The notes under the pieces were generated by a model. The model saw nothing but the letters and a program-made list of their open reading frames with translations, searched no databases and was not told the DNA's origin. The translations under genes were made by a program, and so were the position numbers. From positions 1,178,001 through 1,242,000 of the forward strand of contig NZ_CP100470.1 of the NCBI RefSeq assembly GCF_030323145.1: a stretch of DNA of 64,000 bases, read 5' to 3'. Origin of the DNA: Mesorhizobium sp. C432A (lineage in GTDB: Bacteria; Pseudomonadota; Alphaproteobacteria; Rhizobiales; Rhizobiaceae). Of the stretch, positions 9,207 to 18,019 are shown one piece after another. The first letter of the stretch is position 1; each line of letters opens with the position of its first letter.

Positions 9207-9413
9207 ATGACTGCTTTCCTGCGTAATGCTTTCCTCGCCGCCATCGCGGTATCGTCCCTGGCCGGATCCGCTATGGCCGACCAGACCGGCTGCGCCAAGA
9301 ACAACCAGTGGGGCAATCGCTGTTGCGATCTCACCTCGGACTGCCTGGGTGGCGGTCGCGGCGGCGATCATGACAGCAATGGCGGCCGTGGCGGCCAGGC
9401 CGGCGCGAAGTAA
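9207..9413 (+). CDS. Small secreted Cys/Gly-rich protein, 68 aa
   Basis: A GGAGA ribosome site lies at about 9197-9201 before the ATG at 9207. A signal peptide (FLAAIAVSSLAGSAMA) is followed by a 40-residue mature part. This has four cysteines (GCAKN, RCCD, DCLG) and a Gly/Arg/Asp-rich tail (GGGRGGDHDSNGGRGGQ). Export to an oxidising compartment fits the cysteines. No family is recognised. Confidence 0.6.
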   Translation: MTAFLRNAFLAAIAVSSLAGSAMADQTGCAKNNQWGNRCCDLTSDCLGGGRGGDHDSNGGRGGQAGAK

Positions 9414-9508
9414 TCTCGCTATATGCCCGCTGGCTAACGGCCGGCGGGCATCGCCTTCAGGATGAAATGCCGGCGCTATTGATGAGCATTCGTGGCCTTG
9501 GCGCCGCC

Positions 9509-9877
9509 CTACTTACGCCGCTCCAGTGCGGCCCGGATCGAGCCGGTGATGCGGGCAAGCTCGGCTTCGTCCAGCTTCTCGATGTTTTCGGCCAGGAGAT
9601 TGGCCAACTCGGTGGCGGCAGGACTGAGGCCGGACGTATCGAGTCTCACCCGCGGATGTGAGGCCTCGGCCAGACGCGCCAGCTCTTCGGCATCGTCCCA
9701 GATGACGTTGAAATAGCCGATGATCTTCTGGATCAGCGTCCAGGTCGGCGCGCCGCGGCGGCCATGTTCCAGCGCCGACAAATAGGCGGCGCTGACTCCG
9801 ATCGCCTGCGCCATGTCCTTCTGGCGCAAGCCGCGCTCGGCTCGAAGCGCCCGCAGTTTTTCGCCGAACGGCGTCAT
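9509..9877 (-). CDS. XRE-family helix-turn-helix regulator
   Basis: 122 residues from an ATG at 9877 that overlaps the stop of the smr gene by one base (TGATG). The HTH_3 domain covers about residues 5-60: GEKLRALRAERGLRQKDMAQAIGVS followed by AAYLSALEHGRRGAP. The tail (SPAATELANLLAENIEKLDEAELARITGSI) may dimerise. It is the last gene of the tim44-mltA-smr-xre operon. Its target is unknown. Confidence 0.9.
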   Translation of the reverse strand: MTPFGEKLRALRAERGLRQKDMAQAIGVSAAYLSALEHGRRGAPTWTLIQKIIGYFNVIWDDAEELARLAEASHPRVRLDTSGLSPAATELANLLAENIEKLDEAELARITGSIRAALERRK

Positions 9878-10395
9878 CAGCGGGTTCGCCTGAGTCGAAC
9901 GTAGAGCGCGCCCGAACCGCCGTGGTTGCGGGCGGCGTGATCGTGGCTGGAGACCAGCGGCCGGAAGGCAGGCGTCGACAGCCAGGCAGGCACGGCGCGC
10001 CGCAAGACGCCGTCGCCGCCCGACGACGACCCCTTTCCCGTAATGACGAGGACATAGCGGATGCCGCCGGCATGGGCCCGGTGCAGGAACGAAAACAGCA
10101 GCGAATAGGCCTCGTCCTGGGTCATGCCATGCAGATCGACGCGGCCTTCGATCGGCAGCCGGCCCTTCTTCAGCTTGTCCAATGTCGGCTCGTCCAGCGC
10201 GTGCGATACATGCTGCGCCTTCGGCTTGGCGGCGAGGACCGGACCGACAGCGACCGGCGTCTGTGCCGGCTTGGGGTCGACGACGATGTCGGGAATCTCG
10301 ACCGCGGTCCGGCCCTTCAGCGGTCGGGCGGTGCGCGCCACCAGGTTCCACAGCACCCGGTCGTCTTCGTTGAGTTTATCGGGGCGCTTGCTCAT
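9877..10395 (-). CDS. Smr-domain protein
   Basis: 172 residues. The C-terminal Smr domain shows DLHGMTQDEAY, LVITGKGSSSGGDGVLRRAVPAWL, VSSHDHAARNHGGSGALYVRLRR, i.e. the LDxHG-type and TGxG-type motifs. Stand-alone Smr proteins are nucleases or nicking enzymes linked to DNA repair or ribosome rescue. The N-terminal half is a variable linker. The start overlaps the mltA stop by 4 bp and the stop overlaps the xre start, so all are translationally coupled. Confidence 0.92.
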   Translation of the reverse strand: MSKRPDKLNEDDRVLWNLVARTARPLKGRTAVEIPDIVVDPKPAQTPVAVGPVLAAKPKAQHVSHALDEPTLDKLKKGRLPIEGRVDLHGMTQDEAYSLLFSFLHRAHAGGIRYVLVITGKGSSSGGDGVLRRAVPAWLSTPAFRPLVSSHDHAARNHGGSGALYVRLRRTR

Positions 10396-11567
10396 CGATT
10401 CGATTCCGAAACGAGAGCGCGTGGAACCAAGGCATAGAAATCGGCCGCATTGCGAACGACGCCGGCGATCTCGCCGGCCGCATCGCCGGAGCCGGCGAAC
10501 AGATCGCCCCGCGCCGGTCCGGTGATGGCCGAGCCGGTGTCCTGCGCAATCATCAGCCGCCGGAACGGTTTTCCGTCGAAGGCGGTCAGCGACGGAGCGT
10601 CGATGTAGAAGGGGGTACCGAATGTGTGCCGCAGCCGGTCGACCGCGAGCGAACGGCCCGGCGTCAACGGCACCTTGGCGGCGGCGATAGGACCGAGTGC
10701 GGCATCGTCGACATCGGCTTCGCGAAAGAAGATATAGGAGCGGTTCTGCCAGAGGATCTCGTCGACGCGATCCGGATGCGCCCTGAACCAGGCGCGGATA
10801 GACTGCATCGTCACTTTTTCCAGTGGGATTTCGCCGAGTTCGGCGAGAATCTTCCCCGGACCGCTGAAACGTTGGCCGGATTTGGCGGCGTAGGTGACGC
10901 GGCAAAGCCGGCCGTCGGTCATCTTCAGCCTGGCCGCACCTTGCACATGGATGAAGAAGACGTCGACCTTGTCGGCAAGCCAGGCGATTTCCAGGCCTTG
11001 GCCGGCCAGCGCGCCTCTCTCGATCTCACTGCGGTCGAAATACTCCACCAGGCCCTGCGGCGTATCGCGGGCGAAGGCGAGATAGTCGTCCATCCCTCGA
11101 GGACGGTTGGCATCATCGATGTCGACGAGATCGGAAGGCCGCGCCAGCAGCGGCACCGTGAATTCATCCGTGCGCACTGGTGAGGCCTCGGCCTCGGGCT
11201 CGTAGAAGCCGGTGACCAGGCCGGGGTTTTCGGATCGAATCTGGACCGAGGCGAAATGGCGCTCGAAAAAAGCCTTGGCCGCCGACCGATTCGCCGGCGA
11301 AACGGTGCGCGCCTCGTCATAAGCGCCGGCAAACGCGTCGAACCGTACGCCCAACGAACCGGTGCGGTAGGGCTTGTTCAGGACATGAAAGGCCGAACGG
11401 CGGAAGGCTTCGAAAGCGGGCAGATGGTCATCGGAATTCCAACCGGGAAGATCATCGAAGGACTTTTCCACGAAAAGCGGCGAGAGCGACACCTCAGCCT
11501 CGCCACTGCCCATGTTTGCCTGCATGTCGCTATCCCAAAAAAGCTGCCCGCACCGGGCGACATGCAT
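10392..11567 (-). CDS. mltA: Membrane-bound lytic murein transglycosylase A
   Basis: 391 residues from the ATG at 11567, chosen for the GAGGAAG ribosome site upstream; ATGs at 11528 and 11513 are alternatives. MltA domain: VTGFYEPEAEASPVRTDEF, IERGALAGQGLEIAWLADKVDVFFIHVQGAARL. The C-terminal 3D domain follows: RSLAVDRLRHTFGTPFYID, MIAQDTGSAITGPARGDLF with the catalytic Asp region. It cuts glycan strands to 1,6-anhydro ends. No clear signal peptide or lipobox is seen at this start, which is odd for an exported enzyme; export may use another route or a mis-set start. Confidence 0.9.
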   Translation of the reverse strand: MHVARCGQLFWDSDMQANMGSGEAEVSLSPLFVEKSFDDLPGWNSDDHLPAFEAFRRSAFHVLNKPYRTGSLGVRFDAFAGAYDEARTVSPANRSAAKAFFERHFASVQIRSENPGLVTGFYEPEAEASPVRTDEFTVPLLARPSDLVDIDDANRPRGMDDYLAFARDTPQGLVEYFDRSEIERGALAGQGLEIAWLADKVDVFFIHVQGAARLKMTDGRLCRVTYAAKSGQRFSGPGKILAELGEIPLEKVTMQSIRAWFRAHPDRVDEILWQNRSYIFFREADVDDAALGPIAAAKVPLTPGRSLAVDRLRHTFGTPFYIDAPSLTAFDGKPFRRLMIAQDTGSAITGPARGDLFAGSGDAAGEIAGVVRNAADFYALVPRALVSESNR

Positions 11568-11571
11568 AGGC

Positions 11572-12276
11572 TCAGTCTTCTTCCTCGGTGGCGACCAGCT
11601 TCCAGTTCGGATCTCGCGAGCGTGTGTCGCGGGCGAAGGTCCAGACATCCTTGACCTCGGCCACCGTCTCGGGATCGCCATCGATGACCGCACCCGCCTT
11701 GTCGCGGGTCGCCGAAATCAGTTCGCTCACGATACGCAGCGTGATGTGGGCCTCGCCGCCCTTCATCTCGGCCGAGACGATGTCGGCCTTGTCGATGCCG
11801 ACGAAGGAGGACTGGATCTTTTCGGCTTTCGCCTCGCGGTCGCCAATCGCGGCAACGAAGCCGTCAAAAACCTCGCGCGACAACAGGTTCTTCAGCGTTT
11901 TTCGGTCGCCATCGGCATAGGCCATGACAATCATCTCGTAGGCCATCTTGGCGCCGTCGACGAAGACTTTGGGGTCGAAGGAGGGATCATTGTCCTTGAT
12001 CGCGCGCAGGCCCTTGTTGAGGTCGGTGTCGGGCTTGGCGAAGGCATCGATGGCCGCGTAGGTCTCGGCAGCCGTCTCGCCCGGCATGCGCTTGCGTGGC
12101 AGCGAAACCACATTTTCGGGCTTCTGGGTCGCGTCCTTCTCGGTGCGGCTGGCCGTGTACGGATCGAAGGGCGGGCGCTCGCTGCCCGTGCGGCGGCCAA
12201 GCACGTTGCGCAGCTGGAAAAAGATCACCACCGCCGCAATCAGAAAGAAAATGGTGCCGAAGTCGAAGAATCCCAT
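11572..12276 (-). CDS. Tim44-domain inner-membrane protein
   Basis: 234 residues from MGFFDFGTIFFLIAAVVIFFQLRNVLG, a single N-terminal membrane helix followed by RTGSERPPFDPY. The C-terminal Tim44-like domain runs from about residue 95: PSFDPKVFVDGAKMAYEMIVMAYADGDRKTLKNLLS, then VWTFARDTRSRDPNWKLVAT. Bacterial TimA-type proteins are inner-membrane proteins of uncertain role. It is the first gene of the operon with mltA (5 bp gap). A TTG 12 bases upstream is a less likely start. Confidence 0.9.
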   Translation of the reverse strand: MGFFDFGTIFFLIAAVVIFFQLRNVLGRRTGSERPPFDPYTASRTEKDATQKPENVVSLPRKRMPGETAAETYAAIDAFAKPDTDLNKGLRAIKDNDPSFDPKVFVDGAKMAYEMIVMAYADGDRKTLKNLLSREVFDGFVAAIGDREAKAEKIQSSFVGIDKADIVSAEMKGGEAHITLRIVSELISATRDKAGAVIDGDPETVAEVKDVWTFARDTRSRDPNWKLVATEEED

Positions 12277-12434
12277 ATCTTTCGCCAATCAATCCCTGAC
12301 CTGGCCGGGACCGCCAGCCAATCCGGGCGGCGGTCGCATGGCGTTAAACATGCAAAGCATATAGAACGCATGGCGCAATCATTCAAATCAAAGGCAGGCA
12401 TACCTATCTAACGGCCTCAGTGCCAGCGGCGATT

Positions 12435-12974
12435 ATGCGCCGCCCGGCAAACATGGAAACGATCGGTCAAGATTTGCGCATTTCCTTCCGTCCTCTGTTC
12501 CTGCTTGCGCTGCCGCTGCTGGAAATCGCCGGTTTCGTCATTGTCGGCCGCGAGGTCGGGGCGCTGGCGACGGTCGGTCTGGTGCTGGCTTCAAGCATTG
12601 CCGGCGTGCTTCTGCTCCGGCACCAGGGTTTTGGTGTCATGGCGCGGGTCCGCGCCGAGATGGCCGGCGGCGGCGACCCCAGCCGCCAGCTCGCGCATGG
12701 CGCCATGATCGTGGTCGCCGCCATCCTGTTGATCATCCCCGGCTTCATTACCGATATTGTCGGCCTGCTGCTGTTCCTGCCGCCGGTGCGCGACCTTGCC
12801 TGGCGCAGGCTCAAGGGCCGCATCGTCGTCGCGACCGATTTCACCGCCGGCGGTTTTCGCGGCAGGTCGCGCGACAAGGTCATCGACCTCGACGACCGCG
12901 ACTATTCGCGCGAGGACGATTTCAAGCGCGGTCCCGACCATAACTCGCCGTGGCGCCGCCTGAAGGACGACTGA
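12435..12974 (+). CDS. fxsA: FxsA-family membrane protein
   Basis: Divergent from the tim44-like gene. The core reads PLFLLALPLLEIAGFVIVGREVGALATVGLVLASSIAGVLLLRHQG, then IPGFITDIVGLLLFLPPVR, the FxsA pattern of several membrane helices. The tail is charged and poorly conserved. The start is uncertain: a GTG at 12420, ATG at 12435 or ATG at 12453 (METIGQDL) are all in frame and none has a good ribosome site. FxsA in E. coli affects phage exclusion; its cellular role is unclear. Confidence 0.85.
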   Translation: MRRPANMETIGQDLRISFRPLFLLALPLLEIAGFVIVGREVGALATVGLVLASSIAGVLLLRHQGFGVMARVRAEMAGGGDPSRQLAHGAMIVVAAILLIIPGFITDIVGLLLFLPPVRDLAWRRLKGRIVVATDFTAGGFRGRSRDKVIDLDDRDYSREDDFKRGPDHNSPWRRLKDD

Positions 12975-13113
12975 ACGTCACCTTGCCAACGACTGACTAT
13001 TGACCCCTTTCGGCCTGAAGGCGGCAAACCTTGTCTTGTCTTGCCGACCATGCTAGCCAACGCCCGATTTCAATTCGGTCAGCGCTGCTGTCCAGGCAAA
13101 AGGAACAAGGCTC

Positions 13114-13614
13114 ATGGCCAGCAAAGATGACGCGCCGGTCGGCGCCGCCAACGGCAACGGCGAAACGGCGCAGCCGTCGCTCAACGTGCTTGCCCAGTAT
13201 GTGAAGGACCTGTCCTTCGAAAGCCCCGGCGCGCCGAACTCGCTGCGCGGCCGCGACAAGGCCCCAGGCATTGCGATCAACGTCAATGTCAATGCCAACC
13301 CGCTCTCCGACAAGCAGTTCGACGTCAATCTGACCTTGAACGCCAAGGCGTCCTTCGACCAGGAAGTGCTGTTCAATGTCGAACTGGTCTATGGCGGCGT
13401 CTTCGCCATCGCCGGCTTCCCGCAGGAGCACATGCTGCCGATCCTGTTCATCGAATGCCCGCGGCTTTTGTTCCCGTTCGCCCGCCAGATCATCGCCGAA
13501 GCCACCCGCAATGGCGGCTTCCCGCCGTTGATGCTCGACCCGATCGATTTTGCACAGATGTTCCAGCAGAAGCTGGCCGAGGACCAGGCGGCATCGAAGG
13601 TCAAGGTGAGCTGA
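13114..13614 (+). CDS. secB: Protein-export chaperone SecB
   Basis: 166 residues. SecB landmarks are [104 protein letters not shown]. It is a cytosolic tetramer that keeps precursors unfolded for SecA. The N-terminal 20 residues are a low-complexity Ala/Asn/Gly extension. A terminator follows. Confidence 0.96.
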   Translation: MASKDDAPVGAANGNGETAQPSLNVLAQYVKDLSFESPGAPNSLRGRDKAPGIAINVNVNANPLSDKQFDVNLTLNAKASFDQEVLFNVELVYGGVFAIAGFPQEHMLPILFIECPRLLFPFARQIIAEATRNGGFPPLMLDPIDFAQMFQQKLAEDQAASKVKVS

Positions 13615-13639
13615 AGGCAAGCGTCACGCGCATGAGTTG

Positions 13640-13666
13640 AAAGCCCGGCTTCGTGCCGGGCTTTTA
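13640..13666 (+). terminator. Intrinsic terminator of secB
   Basis: Stem AAAGCCCGGC / GCCGGGCTTT with a TTCGT loop, ending in a short T run, 25 bp after the secB stop. Confidence 0.8.
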
Positions 13667-13682
13667 GTATACTGAGATGCTG

Positions 13683-13851
13683 GCGGGACAGCACCCCCCT
13701 CTGCCTTGCCAGGCATCTCCCCCTCAAGGGGGGAGATTGGCCGTCATCGCGACCTTCGCCAACTTTAGACGTTGCAGGAATGGGCTGGAGCGGCGAAGCT
13801 GCTGATCTCCCCCCTTGAGGGGGAGATGGCCGGCAGGCCAGAGAGGGGTGT
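13683..13851. repeat. Composite palindromic repeat, family A (copy 2)
   Basis: Inverted arms of about 55 bp (CCCCCCTCTGCCTTGCCAGGC... and ...GCCGGCAGGCCAGAGAGGGG). Each has an ATCTCCCCCTCAAGGGGGGAGAT-type hairpin, and they enclose a core with CCTTCGCCAA and ACGTTGCAGGAATG. It lies between the convergent genes secB and dnaQ. Confidence 0.88.
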
Positions 13852-13877
13852 GACGGAACGCTACCTCCGCGATCCGT

Positions 13878-14582
13878 TCACCCCGCCGCCACCTTCAGCC
13901 ACAGCGCCTTTTCACCGAGCGTCGCCACCAGCCCCGCATGCGCCGCTCGCTCGCCCTCGGTCAGGCGCGGCGGCAGGGCGATTGGCCTGGCGGCGATCGA
14001 GATGTCGATATCGGCAACGTCGCCATTGCTGTTGAGCTGCACCACGACGGCGTCGAGGACAAGTGCGGCCTGCTTGCCGCCGATGAGTTCGATGTAGACT
14101 TCGGCCAGGAGCTCGGAATCGAGCAGCGCGCCGTGCTTGGTGCGGTGGCCGTTGTCGATGCCGTAGCGGCGGCAGAGCGCGTCGAGCGAATTGGGTCCCA
14201 TAGGGTGCTTGCGCCGCGCCAGCGCCAGCGTGTCGACGACGCGCCCGGTGTCTATGGCCGGCTGGCCGAGCCGCCCGAATTCCGTGTTGAGGAAGCCGAT
14301 GTCGAAATTGGCGTTGTGGGCGACGAGCTTGGCGCCGTCGGTGAAGGCGAGCCATTCCTCGGCGATTTCGGCAAAGGTCGGCTTGCCGACGAGGTCGGCG
14401 GCGCTGATGCCGTGCACGGCTTGCGCCTCGACATGGACGGCGCGCCCCTGCGGATTGATGAATTTGTGGAAGGTGCGGCCGGTCGGGAAGCGGTTGACCA
14501 GCTCGACGCCACCAAGCTCGATGATGCGGTCGTCGCGCATGTCGAGTCCGGTGGTTTCGGTATCGAAAATGATCTCACGCAT
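13878..14582 (-). CDS. dnaQ: DNA polymerase III epsilon subunit (proofreading exonuclease)
   Basis: 234 residues from MREIIFDTETTGLD, the ATG at 14582. DEDDh exonuclease motifs are ExoI FDTETTG with Asp and Glu, ExoII AHNANFDIGFLN, and ExoIII HRTKHGALLDSELLAEVY with His and Asp. It is the replicative 3'-5' proofreader. The C-terminal 60 residues are the variable tail that contacts the alpha subunit. It heads away from coaE (125 bp gap), with the same strand and order as in other rhizobia. Confidence 0.95.
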   Translation of the reverse strand: MREIIFDTETTGLDMRDDRIIELGGVELVNRFPTGRTFHKFINPQGRAVHVEAQAVHGISAADLVGKPTFAEIAEEWLAFTDGAKLVAHNANFDIGFLNTEFGRLGQPAIDTGRVVDTLALARRKHPMGPNSLDALCRRYGIDNGHRTKHGALLDSELLAEVYIELIGGKQAALVLDAVVVQLNSNGDVADIDISIAARPIALPPRLTEGERAAHAGLVATLGEKALWLKVAAG

Positions 14583-14707
14583 AGAATCAACCCACTCCTG
14601 GAGGAGTAGAATCATGGAGCGGAACAAAATGGCAATGGGCAATGCCGACAGCCTGCCGTCAGGAGCCTGATGGGCGCGACTTATCCCCCAGGAGTTAGCA
14701 GGCAAGC

Positions 14708-15295
14708 TCAGCGTCCTGAGAGCTCGGCAATGATCGCGCCGACCGCGGCGCGGGCGGCGTCCATGCCTTCACCGGTGTCGATGACGAAATCGGCCTGCCG
14801 GCGTTTTTCGGCATCGGGCACCTGCTTGGCCAGGATGGCCGCCAGCTTTTCCTCGCTCATATCAGGACGCGCCAGCACGCGGGCGCGCTGGATATCGGCC
14901 GGCGCGGTCACGACAACGACCTTGTCGACACGGTTGCGGCCGCCGGTTTCGAACAGCAGCGGTATGTCGAGCACGACGAGCGGCGCGGCGGCGGCGCGGT
15001 GCCTTGCCAGAAAGGCGTCGGCATCGGCCCGCACCAGCGGATGAACGATCGCCTCCAATGTCTTCAGCGCGGCGGCGTTGCCGATCACGCGGCGCGCCAA
15101 CTCGGTGCGGTCGACCGAACCGGCAATCACGGTGCCGGGAAAGGCCGCCTCGACGAGAGGTGCTGCCTTGCCGGCATAGAGGCGATGCACGGTCTCGTCG
15201 GAATCATGCACCGGCACGCCGGCGTCGACGAACATCTTCGCCGTGGTCGACTTGCCCATGCCGATCGATCCGGTGAGGCCAAGCACGATCATCAT
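14708..15295 (-). CDS. coaE: Dephospho-CoA kinase
   Basis: 195 residues. P-loop [12 protein letters not shown] at residues 6-17, then [10 protein letters not shown] with the acceptor-binding Asp, [14 protein letters not shown], and [11 protein letters not shown]. It phosphorylates dephospho-CoA at the 3'-OH, the last step of coenzyme A synthesis. It follows aroE by 24 bp and is probably co-transcribed. Confidence 0.95.
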   Translation of the reverse strand: MMIVLGLTGSIGMGKSTTAKMFVDAGVPVHDSDETVHRLYAGKAAPLVEAAFPGTVIAGSVDRTELARRVIGNAAALKTLEAIVHPLVRADADAFLARHRAAAAPLVVLDIPLLFETGGRNRVDKVVVVTAPADIQRARVLARPDMSEEKLAAILAKQVPDAEKRRQADFVIDTGEGMDAARAAVGAIIAELSGR

Positions 15296-15319
15296 TTGGC
15301 GCCCATCATTTGCAACCCA

Positions 15320-16147
15320 TCATTTGGCGAGGATGTCGGCGACGATCATCTGCCGCAGTTCGGCAGTGACCTGCGGCATCTTGCCGAACCAGCGTTCGAA
15401 ACCGGGCACAGCCTGGTGCAACAGCATGCCGAGCCCGTCGACCGTCTTCAAATTTCTCGCGCGGGCAGCGGCAAGCAGCGGTGTTTCCAGCGGCACATAG
15501 ACGATGTCTGCGACAATGGCGTGAGCTGGCAGGCCGGCCGGATCGGCGGCCAGCGTCGCATCGCCATGCATGCCAAGTGCCGTCGTGTTGATCAGCAAGC
15601 CGGCATCGCCAAGCAAGTCGCCGACCGCGCCATGCGCCGAGACGCCGGCCCCGAAGCGGTCGGCGAGTTCCTGCGCCCGCGCCAATGTGCGGTTGACGAT
15701 GCGGATATCTTTGATGCCGCGCACTTTAAGCGCGTGGATGACCGCGCGCGACGCGCCACCGGCGCCGAGCACCACGGCCGGAGCGTTTCTCTCCCAGCCC
15801 GGGGCATGCTCGTCGAGATTGCCGGCAAAGCCGATCCAGTCCGAATTGCCGCCCCACAGCACGCCGTCGTCCAGCCACAGCATGTTGACCGCGCCGATCA
15901 TCTCCGCCGCCTCGTCGCGGCGCTCGACCCGGGCAAAGGCGACTTCCTTGTGTGGAATGGTGACGTTGCCGCCCTGATAGCCATTGGCCGGGAGGGAAGA
16001 GAGGAACTCGGGAAAATCGGCCGGCGCGACATCGATCGCATGATAGCTGCCGTCGATGCCGTATGTGTTCAGCCAATAGCCGTGGATCTTCGGCGAGCGC
16101 GAATGCGCGATCGGATGGCCGGTGACGAAAGCTTTTTTCTCAACCAT
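15320..16147 (-). CDS. aroE: Shikimate 5-dehydrogenase
   Basis: 275 residues from the ATG at 16147 ([22 protein letters not shown]). The substrate site shows HSRSPKIH and NVTIPHKE with the catalytic Lys. The NADP fold shows [15 protein letters not shown], and NTTALGM and [14 protein letters not shown] follow. It converts 3-dehydroshikimate to shikimate for aromatic amino acid synthesis. The start overlaps the maf stop by 8 bp. Confidence 0.95.
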   Translation of the reverse strand: MVEKKAFVTGHPIAHSRSPKIHGYWLNTYGIDGSYHAIDVAPADFPEFLSSLPANGYQGGNVTIPHKEVAFARVERRDEAAEMIGAVNMLWLDDGVLWGGNSDWIGFAGNLDEHAPGWERNAPAVVLGAGGASRAVIHALKVRGIKDIRIVNRTLARAQELADRFGAGVSAHGAVGDLLGDAGLLINTTALGMHGDATLAADPAGLPAHAIVADIVYVPLETPLLAAARARNLKTVDGLGMLLHQAVPGFERWFGKMPQVTAELRQMIVADILAK

Positions 16148-16739
16148 CGATGGCTCCGAGCGCACGCAATTCCGCCAGCACCGGTAACAGCGGCAGGCCG
16201 ACAATGGTGAAATAATCGCCTTCGATCTTTTCGAACAGCTGGATGCCTTCGCCCTCGATCTGGTAGGCGCCGACGCTCGACAACGCCTTGGCGCCGACGC
16301 GGGCCAGATGCCGGCCGATGAAGGCCGGATCGAGCTTGCGCATGGTAAGGCTGGCGATGCCGACGTGACGCCACAGCACCTTGCCGTTGCGGCAGAGCAC
16401 GGCGGCGCTGTTCAGCTGATGCGTCTTGCCCGACAGCGCCAACAGATGGCGGCGGGCGCCTTCCATGTCGGCCGGCTTGTGGAACACTTCATCTTCCAGT
16501 GACAAAGTCTGGTCGCAGCCGAGCACCAGGGCGCCCGGTCTGCGTTCGCTGACCTCGGTCGCCTTGGCTTCGGCGAGTATCAGGGCGACATCTTCCGGCG
16601 ACACACCGCTGTCCTGCAACGGCGCCTCGAGCGCACGCTCGTCGACATCGGCAGGCACCGCTTCGATGCCGAGCCCGGCATTGATGAGCATTGCTTTGCG
16701 GAACGGGCTGCCGGAGGCAAGGATGATTTTTTCGGTCAT
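16140..16739 (-). CDS. maf: Maf-family nucleotide pyrophosphatase
   Basis: 199 residues from the ATG at 16739. Motifs: [13 protein letters not shown] at the N-terminus, [18 protein letters not shown], then [32 protein letters not shown]. Maf enzymes hydrolyse non-canonical or modified nucleoside triphosphates to monophosphates. The upstream in-frame extension to 16826 is rejected because the family starts at this motif. Confidence 0.93.
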   Translation of the reverse strand: MTEKIILASGSPFRKAMLINAGLGIEAVPADVDERALEAPLQDSGVSPEDVALILAEAKATEVSERRPGALVLGCDQTLSLEDEVFHKPADMEGARRHLLALSGKTHQLNSAAVLCRNGKVLWRHVGIASLTMRKLDPAFIGRHLARVGAKALSSVGAYQIEGEGIQLFEKIEGDYFTIVGLPLLPVLAELRALGAIDG

Positions 16740-16797
16740 GGGTTCTGGGCCTGGTCGATAGTGGTCGATTGGGGCAGGAGGTCGCGTTGCCATCCCA

Positions 16798-17619
16798 TCA
16801 TCTATTCTTCCCCCGCAGGGCAACAATGGCTGCCGCGGTCTCTTCGATCGAACGGCGGCTGACGTCTATCATCGGCCAATTGTGGCGGGTGCAGATCTGG
16901 CGGGCATAGGCGAGCTCTTCGGCGATCGAGGCACGGTCGACATAATCGGTCGCTTCGTAGGTGCTGCTGTTGCCGAGCACGCGGTTCTGCCGGACATGCG
17001 AGATGCGTTCGGCGGTGGCGATCAGCCCGACGATCAGCGGCTTGGTGGCAGCGACCAGGCTTTCGGGCACCGGCACGCCGAGCACGATCGGGATGTTGGC
17101 GGTCTTGATGCCGCGGTTGGCGAGATAGATGCTGGTCGGCGTCTTCGATGTCCTGGAAATGCCGATCAGCACCACATCCGCGTCGTCCATATTGAGCGGC
17201 AGCTGGCCGTCATCATGCTCCATGGTGAAATTGAGTGCGTCGATACGGTGGAAATAATCGGCGTCGAGCACATGCTGGGCGCCGACGCGGCGGCCGGCCG
17301 GCGTGCCGAGATAGGACTGGAAGACGGTGAGGACCGGCTCCAGCACCGAAACACAGGGTAGCCCCATGGTGGCGCAGCGCTCGTCAATGCCGCGCGCCAG
17401 CTTCTGGTCGACGACGGTGTAGAGGATGATGCCCGGTTCCTCCTCTATGTCCTCGAAGACTTTCGCCACCTGCTTTTCGGTGCGGATGAGCGGATAGATA
17501 TGCTCGATGGCGCGCGCATCCTTGTATTGCGCCGAGGCGGCTCGGCCGGCCGCCAGCAGCGTCTCGCCGGTGGCGTCGGAAATCAGGTGCAGGTGAAAGA
17601 AGCTCTGGGGTTTGTTCAC
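16798..17619 (-). CDS. ppsR: PEP synthase / PPDK regulatory kinase-pyrophosphorylase
   Basis: 273 residues from a GTG at 17619 ([20 protein letters not shown] follows it). This matches the family length and N-terminus. The P-loop-like motif is [18 protein letters not shown], and [25 protein letters not shown] and [15 protein letters not shown] are conserved. The protein reversibly phosphorylates pyruvate,phosphate dikinase or PEP synthetase. It is often found beside the origin in alphaproteobacteria, as here. A poor DnaA-box-like sequence overlaps its start. Confidence 0.92.
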   Translation of the reverse strand: MNKPQSFFHLHLISDATGETLLAAGRAASAQYKDARAIEHIYPLIRTEKQVAKVFEDIEEEPGIILYTVVDQKLARGIDERCATMGLPCVSVLEPVLTVFQSYLGTPAGRRVGAQHVLDADYFHRIDALNFTMEHDDGQLPLNMDDADVVLIGISRTSKTPTSIYLANRGIKTANIPIVLGVPVPESLVAATKPLIVGLIATAERISHVRQNRVLGNSSTYEATDYVDRASIAEELAYARQICTRHNWPMIDVSRRSIEETAAAIVALRGKNR

Positions 17620-18019
17620 AGGGGGCGCCTCAGGCTGTGGGCTTGTGTGGATAAACCGGGGCCGCAAAGGCGACCGGCTGGAGGCGACTGTATCAGAAGG
17701 CCAGTTGTCCACAATTCGATGCGCTGTCAGCTTCACTGTGCGGTTGGGGACAAATCTGGGGACGGGCGTTTTTGCCAGCGCTTCATCCACAGAGGCGGTT
17801 TTTCAGCGGCTACGTCAAACCATTGACTCCAGTGATGGAATCCTGGTCATCCACACTCTTTGCCAATCCCGCGGAAGAAACACGCGACAAAATGCTGGCT
17901 GGCCTTTTCCAGGGCAAAGCGGGACAGGTGACAACCACCGATACCAACAGACTCTTAGAATCAGAAGATTCTAGAAATAGACTATTTAATTATAGAGAAG
18001 GCAGGGAAGAGAGCGCTCA
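17620..18019. other. Putative chromosomal replication origin (oriC)
   Basis: Gene-free gap between divergent ppsR and hemE, the position of the Caulobacter and Sinorhizobium origins. One perfect DnaA box (TTATCCACA, minus strand, 17646-17654) and three with one mismatch are visible: 17705-17713, 17783-17791 and 17847-17855. A weaker one is at 17612-17620. Five GANTC sites (CcrM methylation) lie within about 150 bp: 17825, 17838, 17950, 17958 and 17967. The last two sit in the inverted repeat TAGAATC-AGAA-GATTCTA (17956-17973). An AT-rich stretch at about 17950-18000 could be the unwinding element. The function is inferred. Confidence 0.85.
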
